Below are positions 7,233 through 16,599 of a stretch of DNA of 27,099 nucleotides, piece after piece. The position numbers were made by a program, and so were the translations under genes. The first letter of the stretch is position 1. Every line of letters starts with the position of its first letter. This DNA is from an uncultured Clostridium sp. (lineage in GTDB: Bacteria > Bacillota > Clostridia > TANB77 > CAG-508). The stretch lies in assembly GCA_946497905.1 (NCBI GenBank), contig CAMMMI010000010.1, positions 1 through 27,099 on the forward strand. Reading direction: 5' to 3'. The notes beneath the pieces were generated by a model, which saw nothing but the letters and a program-made list of their open reading frames with translations, did not search any database and had not been told where the DNA came from.

Positions 7233-7265
7233 ATATATGTAAACTGTTGCAAAGGAGGAATAATC

Positions 7266-8261
7266 ATGGAAGAAAAAGAAATACAAGTTTTTGGATTTGT
7301 AAATGACAAATATAATCACATCAGAGAAGACAGAGAAGACAGAGAAGACAGAGAAGAACAAGGTAGAAGGACAAGCAACACGCAAAAAGACTTTAGAGAA
7401 AGAAACAGAGCAGATCCAGAAACAATAAGAAAAACAGAAGAAGTAAGTAGAAAGGCTCAAAAAAATAAAATAACCTATATAGGTGCAGGAATGGAGAAAA
7501 GGGGAGAAAAATATGCAGTTCCTAAAACAACTAAAAAAACAGTTAAAAAGGCACATAAAAAATCAAAAATGTCAAAAATAGCTGGAAGATTATTAGTAGC
7601 AGGTCTTGTTGGTGTAGCTGTATTTGGTGGAGTAAAAAAATACCAAGAATATAAAGAATATCAAAATAATAGACCAGCATTAGAAGATGTTTTAGATGAT
7701 AATATAACATTAGAAAAACTAGGATTAGATGATAGTATAGAAAATAAAATTGAGGAATTAAAGCAAAGAGATATAGAAAGTTTATCTAATAGTGAATTAA
7801 TAAATTTACCAGAAGAAATAAATGATGTACAATTTAACATTATAAAATCAAAATTATCAAATGTATTAGGAACATATGAAGGAAACATAGAAGTAAAGCA
7901 ATCTATGCCAAATAGAGTTGAAATATATAAAGATGAAGAATTAGACAAAGTCTTTACAGAAGCAGATAAGATAGATAAGATAATAAATAAAATTGGTATA
8001 AAAAATGGTAATTTAATTTCACCTGAAATAGGAAACTTTATATCAGATATAGCAAATATGCAAACTATATCAGAAGATATAACAAAAGGAAATATTAATA
8101 GAGATAGTATAATAAAAGAATGTAAAAGAAGTATAGAAAATGCAGATAAATTTGCAGCAGAAGGAATGATCAAAGATGGAAACTTAATTAAAATGGTAGA
8201 TGCAACAGAACTTGCAAAACATCAAGAAAAAGAAACAGATGGTGAAGAAATAAGTTTATAA
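7266..8261 (+). CDS. Membrane-anchored protein of unknown function
   Basis: A 331-residue protein whose family I do not recognise. The first 105 residues are highly charged and basic, with a short E-D-R repeat at 20-31 encoded by tandem 9-mers. A single hydrophobic, glycine-rich segment lies at about 107-122 (L-L-V-A-G-L-V-G-V-A-V-F-G-G), preceded by lysines. The remaining 200 residues are acidic and helical, probably outside the membrane if the positive-inside rule holds. AAAGGAGGAA is placed ideally before the ATG. The glucan synthase begins 66 bases downstream on the same strand, so the two may be co-expressed and this protein may assist it in the membrane; that is inference from position only. 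Confidence 0.75.
   Translation: MEEKEIQVFGFVNDKYNHIREDREDREDREEQGRRTSNTQKDFRERNRADPETIRKTEEVSRKAQKNKITYIGAGMEKRGEKYAVPKTTKKTVKKAHKKSKMSKIAGRLLVAGLVGVAVFGGVKKYQEYKEYQNNRPALEDVLDDNITLEKLGLDDSIENKIEELKQRDIESLSNSELINLPEEINDVQFNIIKSKLSNVLGTYEGNIEVKQSMPNRVEIYKDEELDKVFTEADKIDKIINKIGIKNGNLISPEIGNFISDIANMQTISEDITKGNINRDSIIKECKRSIENADKFAAEGMIKDGNLIKMVDATELAKHQEKETDGEEISL
7323..7358 (+). repeat. Tandem 9-bp coding repeat
   Basis: Four consecutive 9-mers, AGAGAAGAC three times and AGAGAAGAA once, encode an (R/E)-E-D run in the cytoplasmic region of the 7266 protein. Nine is a multiple of three, so slippage would change length without shifting frame. Confidence 0.85.
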
Positions 8262-8284
8262 AAAATGCATAAATTTACCACTTT

Positions 8285-8313
8285 TTGCAAACAATAACTA
8301 AAAATGTTTGCAA
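8285..8313 (+). promoter_or_regulatory. Hairpin directly before the glucan synthase ribosome site
   Basis: A perfect 9-bp inverted repeat, TTGCAAACA (8285-8293) and TGTTTGCAA (8305-8313), with an 11-base loop. Its last base is the first base of the Shine-Dalgarno AGGAGTGG. It may act as an mRNA element near the ribosome site or as a DNA operator between the two genes. It is not followed by a T run, so it is not a terminator. Confidence 0.5.
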
Positions 8314-8327
8314 GGAGTGGAATTTTT

Positions 8328-11300
8328 TTGAAAGAAAATAAAGTATTAAAGATAAATGGAGCAATGCTAAATAAATCACAACTAGAAAATCATTTACAAA
8401 AAATAGCTTCAAGCCATAATTTAAATAGAAAATCAGAAAAAAGCACATATCCCATACCACACATGCTAGAAAGTTATGAAATTATACAAAAAACATATAA
8501 TTTATTAAATGAACATCTAAAACTTGGAATTGCAATACATCCAGCAGGAGAATGGTTATTAGATAATTTATATATAATTGAAGAAACAGTAAAAGTAATA
8601 AAAAGGGAATTAACATTAAAAAAATACACAAATTTTGTAGGCATAGCAAATGGACAATACAAAGGGTTTGCAAGAATATATGTATTGGCTACTGAAATTG
8701 TAGCATATACAGATTGTAAAATAGAAAAAAACGATATAGAAGCATATTTAGCAAGTTATCAAACAAAAAAAACATTAAGTATGGATGAAATATGGAATAT
8801 AGGATTATTTATGCAATTAGCAATAATAGAGCATATAAGAGAAATATGTGAGAAAATAGTAAGTAGTCAAATGCAAAAATATAAAGCAGAAAATATAGTA
8901 GAAAGATTATTAGAAAACAAAACAAAGCCAGAACAAAAATTTAAATCACAAGCAAACAAAAAAATAGAAAAAGTAATATTTGAAGATATGAGATATCCAT
9001 TTATAGAATATATGTCATATATTTTAAAAAGATATGGAAAAAAAGGATATAGCTACTCAAATGTATTAGAAGAAACAATTGAAATGCTAGGTACAACAGT
9101 ATCAGATGTTATAAAAAAAGAACATTTTGAGATAGCAACAAAAAAAGTATTAATGGGAAATAGTATAACAAGTATAAAAACAATACAAAGAATAAATTTT
9201 TTAGAAATATTTGAAAAAATAAATGGAGTAGAAGAAATACTAAAACAAGACCCAGCAGATGTATATAACAAAATGGATGTAAAAACAAAAGACTATTACC
9301 GAACAAAAATAAAAGAAATATCAAAAAAAACTAAAGTATCAGAAATATATATAGCAAGAAAAATATTAGAACTAGCTAAAAAAAGTGATACAGGAACAAA
9401 AAGATCACATATAGGATATTATTTAATAGACAAAGGAATAAATGAAACATATAGAATTTTAAATTACAAGAAACGCGAAATAGAAGAAAAAGATAAAACA
9501 AAAATATATATTTTTTCAATAGCAATTTTAAGTATAATTATATCATGTATAATAAGTTCAATATTAAATACACAAAACATCATAATATTTATAATAAGCT
9601 TTCTAATTTTCCTTATGCCTTCAACAGAAATAGCAATTCAAATAATCCAATATATATTAAATAAAACAACAAAACCAAAGTTAATACCAAAATTAGATTT
9701 AACAAGTGGAATTAATGAAGAAAATACTACAATGGTAGTAATTCCAACAATTTTAAAATCAAAAGAAAAAGTAAAAGAGTTAATGGAAAAATTAGAAGTA
9801 TTTTATATAGCAAATAAATCCCCTAATATATATTTTACACTACTAGGAGATTGTTCAGAAAGTCTAAAAAAAGAAGAAGATTTAGACAAAGAAGTAATAG
9901 AAGAAGGAAATAAGCAAGTTAAAATATTAAATGAAAAGTACAAAAATGACATTCCTATTTTCAATTTTATATATAGAAATAGAACATGGAACGAAAAAGA
10001 AGACTCATATTTAGGATGGGAAAGAAAAAGAGGGCTATTAAATCAATTTAATGAATATCTATTAGGAAATGAAGCAAATAAATTTAGAGTTAATACAATA
10101 GAAGAATTAAGAAATAAAAAAACAGAGAACAAAGACACGAAAAATATAGATATGTACAAAAAAACAAAATATATAATAACATTAGATGCAGATACAGACT
10201 TAGTATTAAATACAGCATTTGAACTAATAGGAGCAATGGCACATATTCTAAACAAACCAATAATAGACAAACAAAAAAATGTAGTAACAGATGGTTATGG
10301 AATTATGCAACCAAGAGTTGGAATGAATTTGGATATAAGCTATAAAACCACATTCACAAAAATATTTGCAGGAGACGGAGGAATAGACAGTTATACAAAT
10401 GCAATATCAGACACATATCAAGACAATTTTAAAGAAGGAATATTCACAGGAAAAGGAATTTATGATTTAAGAGTTTTTTCAAAAGTATTAAAAAACGCAA
10501 TACCTGAAAATACAGTATTAAGCCATGATTTATTAGAAGGAAACTATTTAAGATGTGGTTTAGTATCAGATATAATGATAATGGATGGATACCCTACAAA
10601 ATACAATAGTTTTATGACAAGATTAGCTAGATGGATTAGAGGAGATTGGCAAATAACAAACTGGCTAAAAAAATATGTATATGTCAAAGATAATAGGCAA
10701 GAAGCTATAAACAAAGTAAAAAATCCATTAAATTTACTTTCAAAATATAAAATATTTGATAATTTAAGAAGAAGTTTAGTAGAAATATCAATTTTAATAT
10801 CAATGTTATATGTAAATATAATATCAATAATACAAAACAAAAAAGTATATCCAATAATTTTAATACTAACAATAATATCAATATTTCCATATATATTAGA
10901 AATGTTTAATTATTTAATTTTCAAGAAAGAGGGAGAACAAAAACAAAAGACATTTGCACCTAAAATATCAGGATCAAAAGGAGCGGTTTTAAGAGCAATA
11001 ATAACATTTGCAAATTTACCGTATAAAGCATATATATCATTAAAATCAATAGGAAAAACAATATATAGAAAGACAGTAACACATAAAAACCTATTAGAAT
11101 GGACAACATCAGAAGAAGCAGAAAAACAAGCAAAATCAAGTTTATCATCATATTATAATCAAATGTTTATAAATGTATTAATCGGTTTAGTAGCTATTGG
11201 AATAAGTCTATTAAAACAAAATATATTTGGAGTAATAATTGGCATATTATGGATAATAGCACCAACAATTATGTGGTATATAAGTAAAGAAAAAGAAGAA

Positions 11301-14300
11301 AAATTAGCAATAGAAAAACTAACTAAAGGAGAAACAAATTATATTTTAGAAATAGGACAAAAAACATGGAAATATTTTGAAACATATTTAAATGAAGCAA
11401 ATAACTATTTAATACCAGATAATTATCAAGAAGGTAGAAAAGAAAAAATAGTGCAAAGAACATCATCAACAAATATAGGACTTTCAATGTTAGCGGTTAT
11501 ATCAGCATATGACTTAAAATATATACCAAAAGAAAAAGCAATAGACTTATTAAATAAAATCATACAAACTGTAGAAAGTTTACCAAAATGGAATGGACAC
11601 TTGTATAACTGGTACAATACTAAAACAAAAGAACCATTAATACCAAGATATATTTCAACAGTAGACAGTGGTAATTTTATAGGATATTTATATATAGTAA
11701 AAACATTTATATTAGAAACTCAAACACAAAACAACTCAAGTTTAGCTATAATAGACAACTTAATAAATAATACAAATTTTTCTTTATTATATGATTATGA
11801 AAAACAAATTTTTTCAATAGGATTTAATATAGAAGAAAATAGATTAACAGATTCATATTATGATTTATTAGCCTCAGAAGCAAGACAAGCAAGTCTGATA
11901 GCAATAGCAAAAAAAGATATACCAGTAAAGCATTGGAATAATTTAAGCAGAACACTTACTGTACTAGATAAATATAAAGGATTAGTTTCTTGGTCAGGAA
12001 CAGCATTCGAATACCTAATGCCAAATATTAATATACCAAAATATAAAGGAAGTCTTTTAGACGAATCATGCAATTTTATGATTATGAGCCAAATAAAATA
12101 TGCAAAAAAACTAAATATACCATGGGGATTTTCAGAAGCGGCATTTAATTTAAAAGATCTGCACTCAAATTATCAATATAAAGCATTTGGTATTCCATGG
12201 TTAGGACTAAAAAGAGGGCTAGCAGATGAGCAAGTAATAGCTTCGTATGGGAGTATATTAGCAATAAATGATTACCCAAAAGAAGTAATTCAAAATCTTA
12301 AACTTTTGGAACAAAATAATATGTATGACAAATACGGATTTTACGAATCAATAGACTATACACCTGAAAGAGTAGAAAAAGGAGAAAGAGCAAGTGTAGT
12401 AAAAACATATATGGCACATCATCAAGGATTAATATTATTATCAATAAATAATTTAATAAACAAAAACATCCTACAAAATAGATTTACAAAAAATCCAGAA
12501 ATAAAAGCAGTTACAATATTACTTCAAGAAACAATGCCAGATAAATTTATAATAACAAAAGAAAATAAAGAAAAGGTAGAAAAATTAAAATATAAAGATT
12601 ATGAAAATTATATAGTAAACACTTATAATAAAATAGATGAAAGAATAATAAGAGGAAACATAATAGCAAATGAAAACTATACAGTAGCAATAAATCAAAA
12701 AGGAGAAGGAGTTAGCAAATATAAAGATATATATATAAATAGGTTTAAAAGAACAGATGATTATTTACAAGGAATAATATTTAACTTTAAAAATATAAAA
12801 ACTAAAAATATATGGAGTTCAAGCTATTTACAAAATGAAACAAAAGAAAATTACCAAATAAGTTTTATGCCAGATAGAAATGAACAAGAAATAATAAATG
12901 GAAATATAAAGACAAAAATAAAAACAACAATAGCACCAACAGAAGCAGTAGAAATACGAAAAATTATACTAGAAAATACAGGAAATGAAGAAGAAATAAT
13001 AGAAATAACATCATATTTTGAACCAACATTATCAAAAAAAGAACAAGACTATGCACACCCAGCATTTAACAAATTATTCTTAGTTTACCAATATGATGAA
13101 AACACAAATAGTATAATAGTAAAACATAAAACTAGAAACAAAGAAGAAAAAGATATATATTTAGCAGTAAACTTATCCACAAATAGTGAAACAATTGGGG
13201 ATTTAGAATACGAAATTGAAGAAGAAAAGTTTTTAGGAAGAGGAAATTTAGGAATTCCTAATATGGTAAAAAATTCTATTCCACTATCAAAAAAGATAGG
13301 ACTAACTACAGAATCAATAGTAGCTCTAAAAAGAACAGTAAAAATAAAACCAGAAGAAAAAGTAACTTTAGACTTAATATTATCTGTAGGAGAAGAAAAA
13401 TCAGATATAATAAAAAATATAGAAAAATATAAAATAAATGAAAATTCTGCTAAAGCATTTGAATTATCTAGAGCAAGAGTAGAAGCAGAAAGTAGATATT
13501 TAAGAATAAAAGGGAAAGATATAGAGAACTATCAAAAAATAGCTTCATATATAATATTTGACAATCCAATAAGGCAAAATAGGATTCAAAAATATAACAA
13601 AAAGCAATTTAGTCAAAGTGAATTATGGAAATATGGTATATCAGGAGATTTTCCTATAATATTAGTAAAAGTAAAAAATGTAAATGAAACATATGTAATT
13701 GATGAAGTATTAAAAGCATATGAATTCTTAAAAATTAAAAATATATTAACAGAAGTTGTAATATTAGATGAAGAAAAACATAGTTATGAAAATTATGTTA
13801 GAGAAGAAATAGAAAATTCGATATTAAATAGCCAAATGTCATATCTAAAAAACATTAGAACAGGAATATTTAGCTTAAATAAAGGGGAAATAAGCAAAGA
13901 AGATACAGAATTATTAGAATTTGTTTCAAGTATTATAATAGATAGCTCAAAAGGTGGATTAGAAAATAGTCTAAAAGAAATGGAAGAAGAATATTTAGAA
14001 AAATATAAAGAAATAGGAAATGAAGAAAATAAAATATATTTTGAAGAAGAATTAAATGATGATATAAATATTTTAGAAAATAAAGAAGAATTAAAATATT
14101 ATAATGAATATGGTGCATTTTCAAGTGATGGAAAAGAATATTTAATTAAAGTAAATAAAGAAAATAGGTTACCAACAGTATGGTCTCACATAATGGCAAA
14201 TAAAAAATTTGGAACAATAGTAACAGAAAATATGGGTGGATACAGTTGGTATAAAAATAGTAAACTAAATAGAGTAACAAGTTGGGAAAATAAACCAGGA

Positions 14301-16019
14301 TTAGATACACCTTCAGAAATAATATATATAAAAGATGACACAAATAAAAAAGTATGGTCATTAGGACTAAATCCTATGCCAGATAATAGAAACTACAATA
14401 TTATATATGGTTTTGGATATTGCAAATATATTCATAAAAGTGATGGAATAGAACAAGAATTAGAAATATTTGTTCCTAAAGAAGACAGTGCAAAAATAGG
14501 TATATTAAATTTAAAAAATAATACACCAAATCGAAAAAAACTAAAAATATATTATTATATCAAACCAGTAATAGGAGAGGACGAAATAAACACAGATACA
14601 AATATTAGTATGAATTTTAATGCAAATAACAATATAATATGTGCTAAAAATTTATATTCAAATGACGAACAAAAAATGTATATATATGTTTCAAGTAGTC
14701 AAAAAATTCAAAGCTATACAGGAGATAAAAAATTCTTTTTAGGAGATGGAGGATTATCAAATCCAGATGGAATAAGAAAATTATCATTAAATAATGAAGA
14801 TTCATTAGGAAAAAAATCATGTATAACTTATGAAATAGAAGTAGAACTTGAAAGCTTTTCAAATAAAGAAATATCAATAATATTAGGAGCAGAAGAGCAT
14901 ATAATAGATTGTAAAAATATAGCATATAAATATAGTAAAATTCAAAATTGTAAACAAGAACTAGAAAAAGTAAAAAATTATTGGAAAGAAACTTTAAATA
15001 AACTACAAGTATATACACCATTAGAATCTACAAATATTTTATTAAATGGATGGATTTTATATCAAACATTGGAGAGTAGACTATTAGGAAGAAGCGGGTA
15101 TTATCAATCAGGAGGAGCTTTTGGGTTTAGAGATCAATTACAAGATACACTAGCATTAAAATATATAGAGCCTCAAATAATAAAAAATCAAATTATAAAA
15201 CACAGCAAACATCAATTTATAGAAGGAGATGTAGAACATTGGTGGCATGATGAAAATAGCCGTGGAATAAGAACAAGATTTTCAGACGACTTATTATGGC
15301 TACCATATTTAACACTAGAATATATTGATTTCACAGGAGACGAGACAATATTAGATATACAGACACCATATCTAAAAGGAGAAACATTAAAACAAAATAT
15401 AGACGAAAAATATGATAAATATTTAAGTTCAGAAGAAACAGGGACAATATATGAGCATTGTATAAAATCAATAGAAAAAAGTTTAAACTTCGGAGAAAAT
15501 GGTTTGCCAAAAATAGGCTCAGGAGACTGGAATGATGGATTTAGCACAGTTGGAAATAAAGGAAAAGGAGAAAGTGTATGGCTAGGATTTTTCTTATATA
15601 ATATTTTAGATAGATTTATAAAAATATGTGAAAGAAAAGGTGATGTAGATAAAGTACAAAAATATGAAGAAATAAAAATAAATTTGAAAAAAGCACTAAA
15701 CGCAAATGGATGGGATGGTAGATGGTACAAAAGAGCATTTATGGATGATGGAAATGTATTAGGAAGTATGCAAAATGATGAATGTAGAATTGATAGTATC
15801 TCTCAAAGTTGGAGTATAATATCAAATGCAGGAGATAATGATAAAAAGTATATTTCGATGGAAAGCTTAGAAAATCATTTAGTAGATAAAGAAAATGGAA
15901 TAATAAAATTATTAGATCCTCCTTTTGATAAAGGTAACCTAGAACCAGGATATATAAAAGCATATTTGCCAGGAGTTAGAGAAAATGGTGGACAATATAC
16001 ACATGAGTGTTGTTGTTAG
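8328..16019 (+). CDS. NdvB/Cgs-like cyclic beta-glucan synthase, 5' part (interrupted)
   Basis: A giant membrane glycan synthase, here lacking its last 157 residues. Order of parts from the TTG start: N-terminal helical domain; two membrane helices (about 392-440); GT84-type glycosyltransferase core with D-A-D-T-D (about 622) and R-W-I-R-G-D-W-Q (about 768); further membrane segments (820-865, 945-985); glycoamylase-like domain (about 1220-1370); and beta-sandwich plus GH94-type (alpha/alpha)6 phosphorylase domain with G-D-W-N-D near 2399. In this family the transferase builds beta-glucan on the protein and the GH94 part trims it. TTG 8328 follows AGGAGTGG by seven bases; ATG 8304 lies ahead of that site. 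After G-G-Q-Y-T-H the frame enters inserted DNA, adds E-C-C-C and stops. Confidence 0.88.
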   Translation: MKENKVLKINGAMLNKSQLENHLQKIASSHNLNRKSEKSTYPIPHMLESYEIIQKTYNLLNEHLKLGIAIHPAGEWLLDNLYIIEETVKVIKRELTLKKYTNFVGIANGQYKGFARIYVLATEIVAYTDCKIEKNDIEAYLASYQTKKTLSMDEIWNIGLFMQLAIIEHIREICEKIVSSQMQKYKAENIVERLLENKTKPEQKFKSQANKKIEKVIFEDMRYPFIEYMSYILKRYGKKGYSYSNVLEETIEMLGTTVSDVIKKEHFEIATKKVLMGNSITSIKTIQRINFLEIFEKINGVEEILKQDPADVYNKMDVKTKDYYRTKIKEISKKTKVSEIYIARKILELAKKSDTGTKRSHIGYYLIDKGINETYRILNYKKREIEEKDKTKIYIFSIAILSIIISCIISSILNTQNIIIFIISFLIFLMPSTEIAIQIIQYILNKTTKPKLIPKLDLTSGINEENTTMVVIPTILKSKEKVKELMEKLEVFYIANKSPNIYFTLLGDCSESLKKEEDLDKEVIEEGNKQVKILNEKYKNDIPIFNFIYRNRTWNEKEDSYLGWERKRGLLNQFNEYLLGNEANKFRVNTIEELRNKKTENKDTKNIDMYKKTKYIITLDADTDLVLNTAFELIGAMAHILNKPIIDKQKNVVTDGYGIMQPRVGMNLDISYKTTFTKIFAGDGGIDSYTNAISDTYQDNFKEGIFTGKGIYDLRVFSKVLKNAIPENTVLSHDLLEGNYLRCGLVSDIMIMDGYPTKYNSFMTRLARWIRGDWQITNWLKKYVYVKDNRQEAINKVKNPLNLLSKYKIFDNLRRSLVEISILISMLYVNIISIIQNKKVYPIILILTIISIFPYILEMFNYLIFKKEGEQKQKTFAPKISGSKGAVLRAIITFANLPYKAYISLKSIGKTIYRKTVTHKNLLEWTTSEEAEKQAKSSLSSYYNQMFINVLIGLVAIGISLLKQNIFGVIIGILWIIAPTIMWYISKEKEEKLAIEKLTKGETNYILEIGQKTWKYFETYLNEANNYLIPDNYQEGRKEKIVQRTSSTNIGLSMLAVISAYDLKYIPKEKAIDLLNKIIQTVESLPKWNGHLYNWYNTKTKEPLIPRYISTVDSGNFIGYLYIVKTFILETQTQNNSSLAIIDNLINNTNFSLLYDYEKQIFSIGFNIEENRLTDSYYDLLASEARQASLIAIAKKDIPVKHWNNLSRTLTVLDKYKGLVSWSGTAFEYLMPNINIPKYKGSLLDESCNFMIMSQIKYAKKLNIPWGFSEAAFNLKDLHSNYQYKAFGIPWLGLKRGLADEQVIASYGSILAINDYPKEVIQNLKLLEQNNMYDKYGFYESIDYTPERVEKGERASVVKTYMAHHQGLILLSINNLINKNILQNRFTKNPEIKAVTILLQETMPDKFIITKENKEKVEKLKYKDYENYIVNTYNKIDERIIRGNIIANENYTVAINQKGEGVSKYKDIYINRFKRTDDYLQGIIFNFKNIKTKNIWSSSYLQNETKENYQISFMPDRNEQEIINGNIKTKIKTTIAPTEAVEIRKIILENTGNEEEIIEITSYFEPTLSKKEQDYAHPAFNKLFLVYQYDENTNSIIVKHKTRNKEEKDIYLAVNLSTNSETIGDLEYEIEEEKFLGRGNLGIPNMVKNSIPLSKKIGLTTESIVALKRTVKIKPEEKVTLDLILSVGEEKSDIIKNIEKYKINENSAKAFELSRARVEAESRYLRIKGKDIENYQKIASYIIFDNPIRQNRIQKYNKKQFSQSELWKYGISGDFPIILVKVKNVNETYVIDEVLKAYEFLKIKNILTEVVILDEEKHSYENYVREEIENSILNSQMSYLKNIRTGIFSLNKGEISKEDTELLEFVSSIIIDSSKGGLENSLKEMEEEYLEKYKEIGNEENKIYFEEELNDDINILENKEELKYYNEYGAFSSDGKEYLIKVNKENRLPTVWSHIMANKKFGTIVTENMGGYSWYKNSKLNRVTSWENKPGLDTPSEIIYIKDDTNKKVWSLGLNPMPDNRNYNIIYGFGYCKYIHKSDGIEQELEIFVPKEDSAKIGILNLKNNTPNRKKLKIYYYIKPVIGEDEINTDTNISMNFNANNNIICAKNLYSNDEQKMYIYVSSSQKIQSYTGDKKFFLGDGGLSNPDGIRKLSLNNEDSLGKKSCITYEIEVELESFSNKEISIILGAEEHIIDCKNIAYKYSKIQNCKQELEKVKNYWKETLNKLQVYTPLESTNILLNGWILYQTLESRLLGRSGYYQSGGAFGFRDQLQDTLALKYIEPQIIKNQIIKHSKHQFIEGDVEHWWHDENSRGIRTRFSDDLLWLPYLTLEYIDFTGDETILDIQTPYLKGETLKQNIDEKYDKYLSSEETGTIYEHCIKSIEKSLNFGENGLPKIGSGDWNDGFSTVGNKGKGESVWLGFFLYNILDRFIKICERKGDVDKVQKYEEIKINLKKALNANGWDGRWYKRAFMDDGNVLGSMQNDECRIDSISQSWSIISNAGDNDKKYISMESLENHLVDKENGIIKLLDPPFDKGNLEPGYIKAYLPGVRENGGQYTHECCC

Positions 16020-16020
16020 C
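15991..16020 (+). other. attL, left junction of the integrated element
   Basis: Gene sequence reads gacaatatacacatg, then changes to agtgttgttgttag, which is foreign to the gene. The heptamer acacatg (15999-16005) recurs at the right junction, so crossover lies within it. Joining 16005 to 22912 restores the reading frame exactly. Confidence 0.8.
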
Positions 16021-16051
16021 ACCAGTTTTTACATAGACTCGTCCATAATTG

Positions 16052-16067
16052 CGTTTTGGCGTTGTTG
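16052..16067 (+). repeat. Subterminal inverted repeat, left copy
   Basis: CGTTTTGGCGTTGTTG, 46 bases inside the left junction, matches the reverse complement of 22842-22856 (CGTTTTGCGTTATTG) with one gap and one mismatch. Such paired sequences near the ends could be recombinase-binding sites. Confidence 0.4.
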
Positions 16068-16290
16068 TTATACAATAGGAAAGTTACCCTTTCCTATTGT
16101 ATAACAAACGCTTCGCTCTAACGGATGCACACAATTTTACATACGTAAAATTGGCGCTAGAACAAATTTACGGAAAGCCAAAGATAAAAGTTAAAAGTTG
16201 TATAAATGTTAAGGCTTTCCGATTTGTTCTTCAAAAGATTTCTGGTCAACGTACAAAAAGTACGCCTCCCAGAATATCTTTCTCGAACGC
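16067..16290. other. Stem-loop array at the left end of the element
   Basis: Four hairpins follow one another. First, a perfect 16-bp stem GTTATACAATAGGAAA (16067-16082) / TTTCCTATTGTATAAC (16090-16105). Second, CAATTTTAC / GTAAAATTG (16132-16140, 16145-16153). Third, AGAACAAAT and CGGAAAGCC pairing with GGCTTTCCG and ATTTGTTCT (about 16159-16227), with a 3-base bulge. Fourth, AAAGATTTCTGG with CCAGAATATCTTT (about 16234-16282), enclosing GTAC-aaaaa-GTAC. GC content is above that of the surroundings. It may be a structured RNA, a transfer or replication origin, or a transcription barrier. A 65-codon frame through it is not credible. Positions 16300-16480 hold no gene. Confidence 0.6.
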
Positions 16291-16488
16291 CTAGCCAAAG
16301 CCACAATTCTGAACGAGTGGAAAGTGAAACAGAATATAGAAGAATATTGATACTCTTAAATACATAGAAAATACTTGAAATTTATGAAAAATTAATACTA
16401 ACCATTTATTGAATTTGTATTAAAAGTATTTAAAAATGCACCTTTTTGAAGCAAAATTTTATACTAAAGAGTTAAAAATAAAAGATTT

Positions 16489-16525
16489 ACTCTAAACTTT
16501 TAAAAAAAACAAAAAAGTTTAGAGT
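16489..16525. promoter_or_regulatory. Inverted repeat upstream of the ATPase promoter
   Basis: ACTCTAAACTTTT (16489-16501) pairs with AAAAGTTTAGAGT (16513-16525), a perfect 13-bp repeat ending 14 bases before the -35 box. It may be an operator or a terminator for transcription from the left end. No regulator gene in the element is an obvious partner. Confidence 0.5.
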
Positions 16526-16539
16526 ATACTCGAAACTAT

Positions 16540-16568
16540 TTGACAAGATAAAAATAAAATGATAAAAT
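16540..16568 (+). promoter_or_regulatory. Promoter of the ATPase cargo gene
   Basis: A consensus -35 TTGACA (16540-16545), a 17-base spacer and a -10 TAAAAT (16563-16568). This is the best-matching promoter in the element and may drive the whole rightward cargo run to 20163. Confidence 0.75.
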
Positions 16569-16599
16569 AGATATAGATAACAGAAAGGAAAGAAAAATT

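Noticed and set aside
7323..7358. Tandem repeat as a contingency (phase-switch) locus
   Set aside because: The unit is 9 bp, so slippage would not change the frame and cannot switch the gene off.
7661..8173. Minus-strand open frame of 170 codons opposite the 7266 gene
   Set aside because: Shadow of the plus-strand gene produced by AT-rich codon use; no ribosome site and low-complexity hydrophobic product.
14644..15730. Long minus-strand frames opposite the glucan synthase
   Set aside because: They are complements of a well-supported gene, rich in Leu, Tyr and Phe, with no start signals.
16097..16294. Open frame of 65 codons in the left end of the element
   Set aside because: It lies entirely in stacked hairpins, has no ribosome site and shows no protein-like pattern; the inverted repeats explain the open frame.
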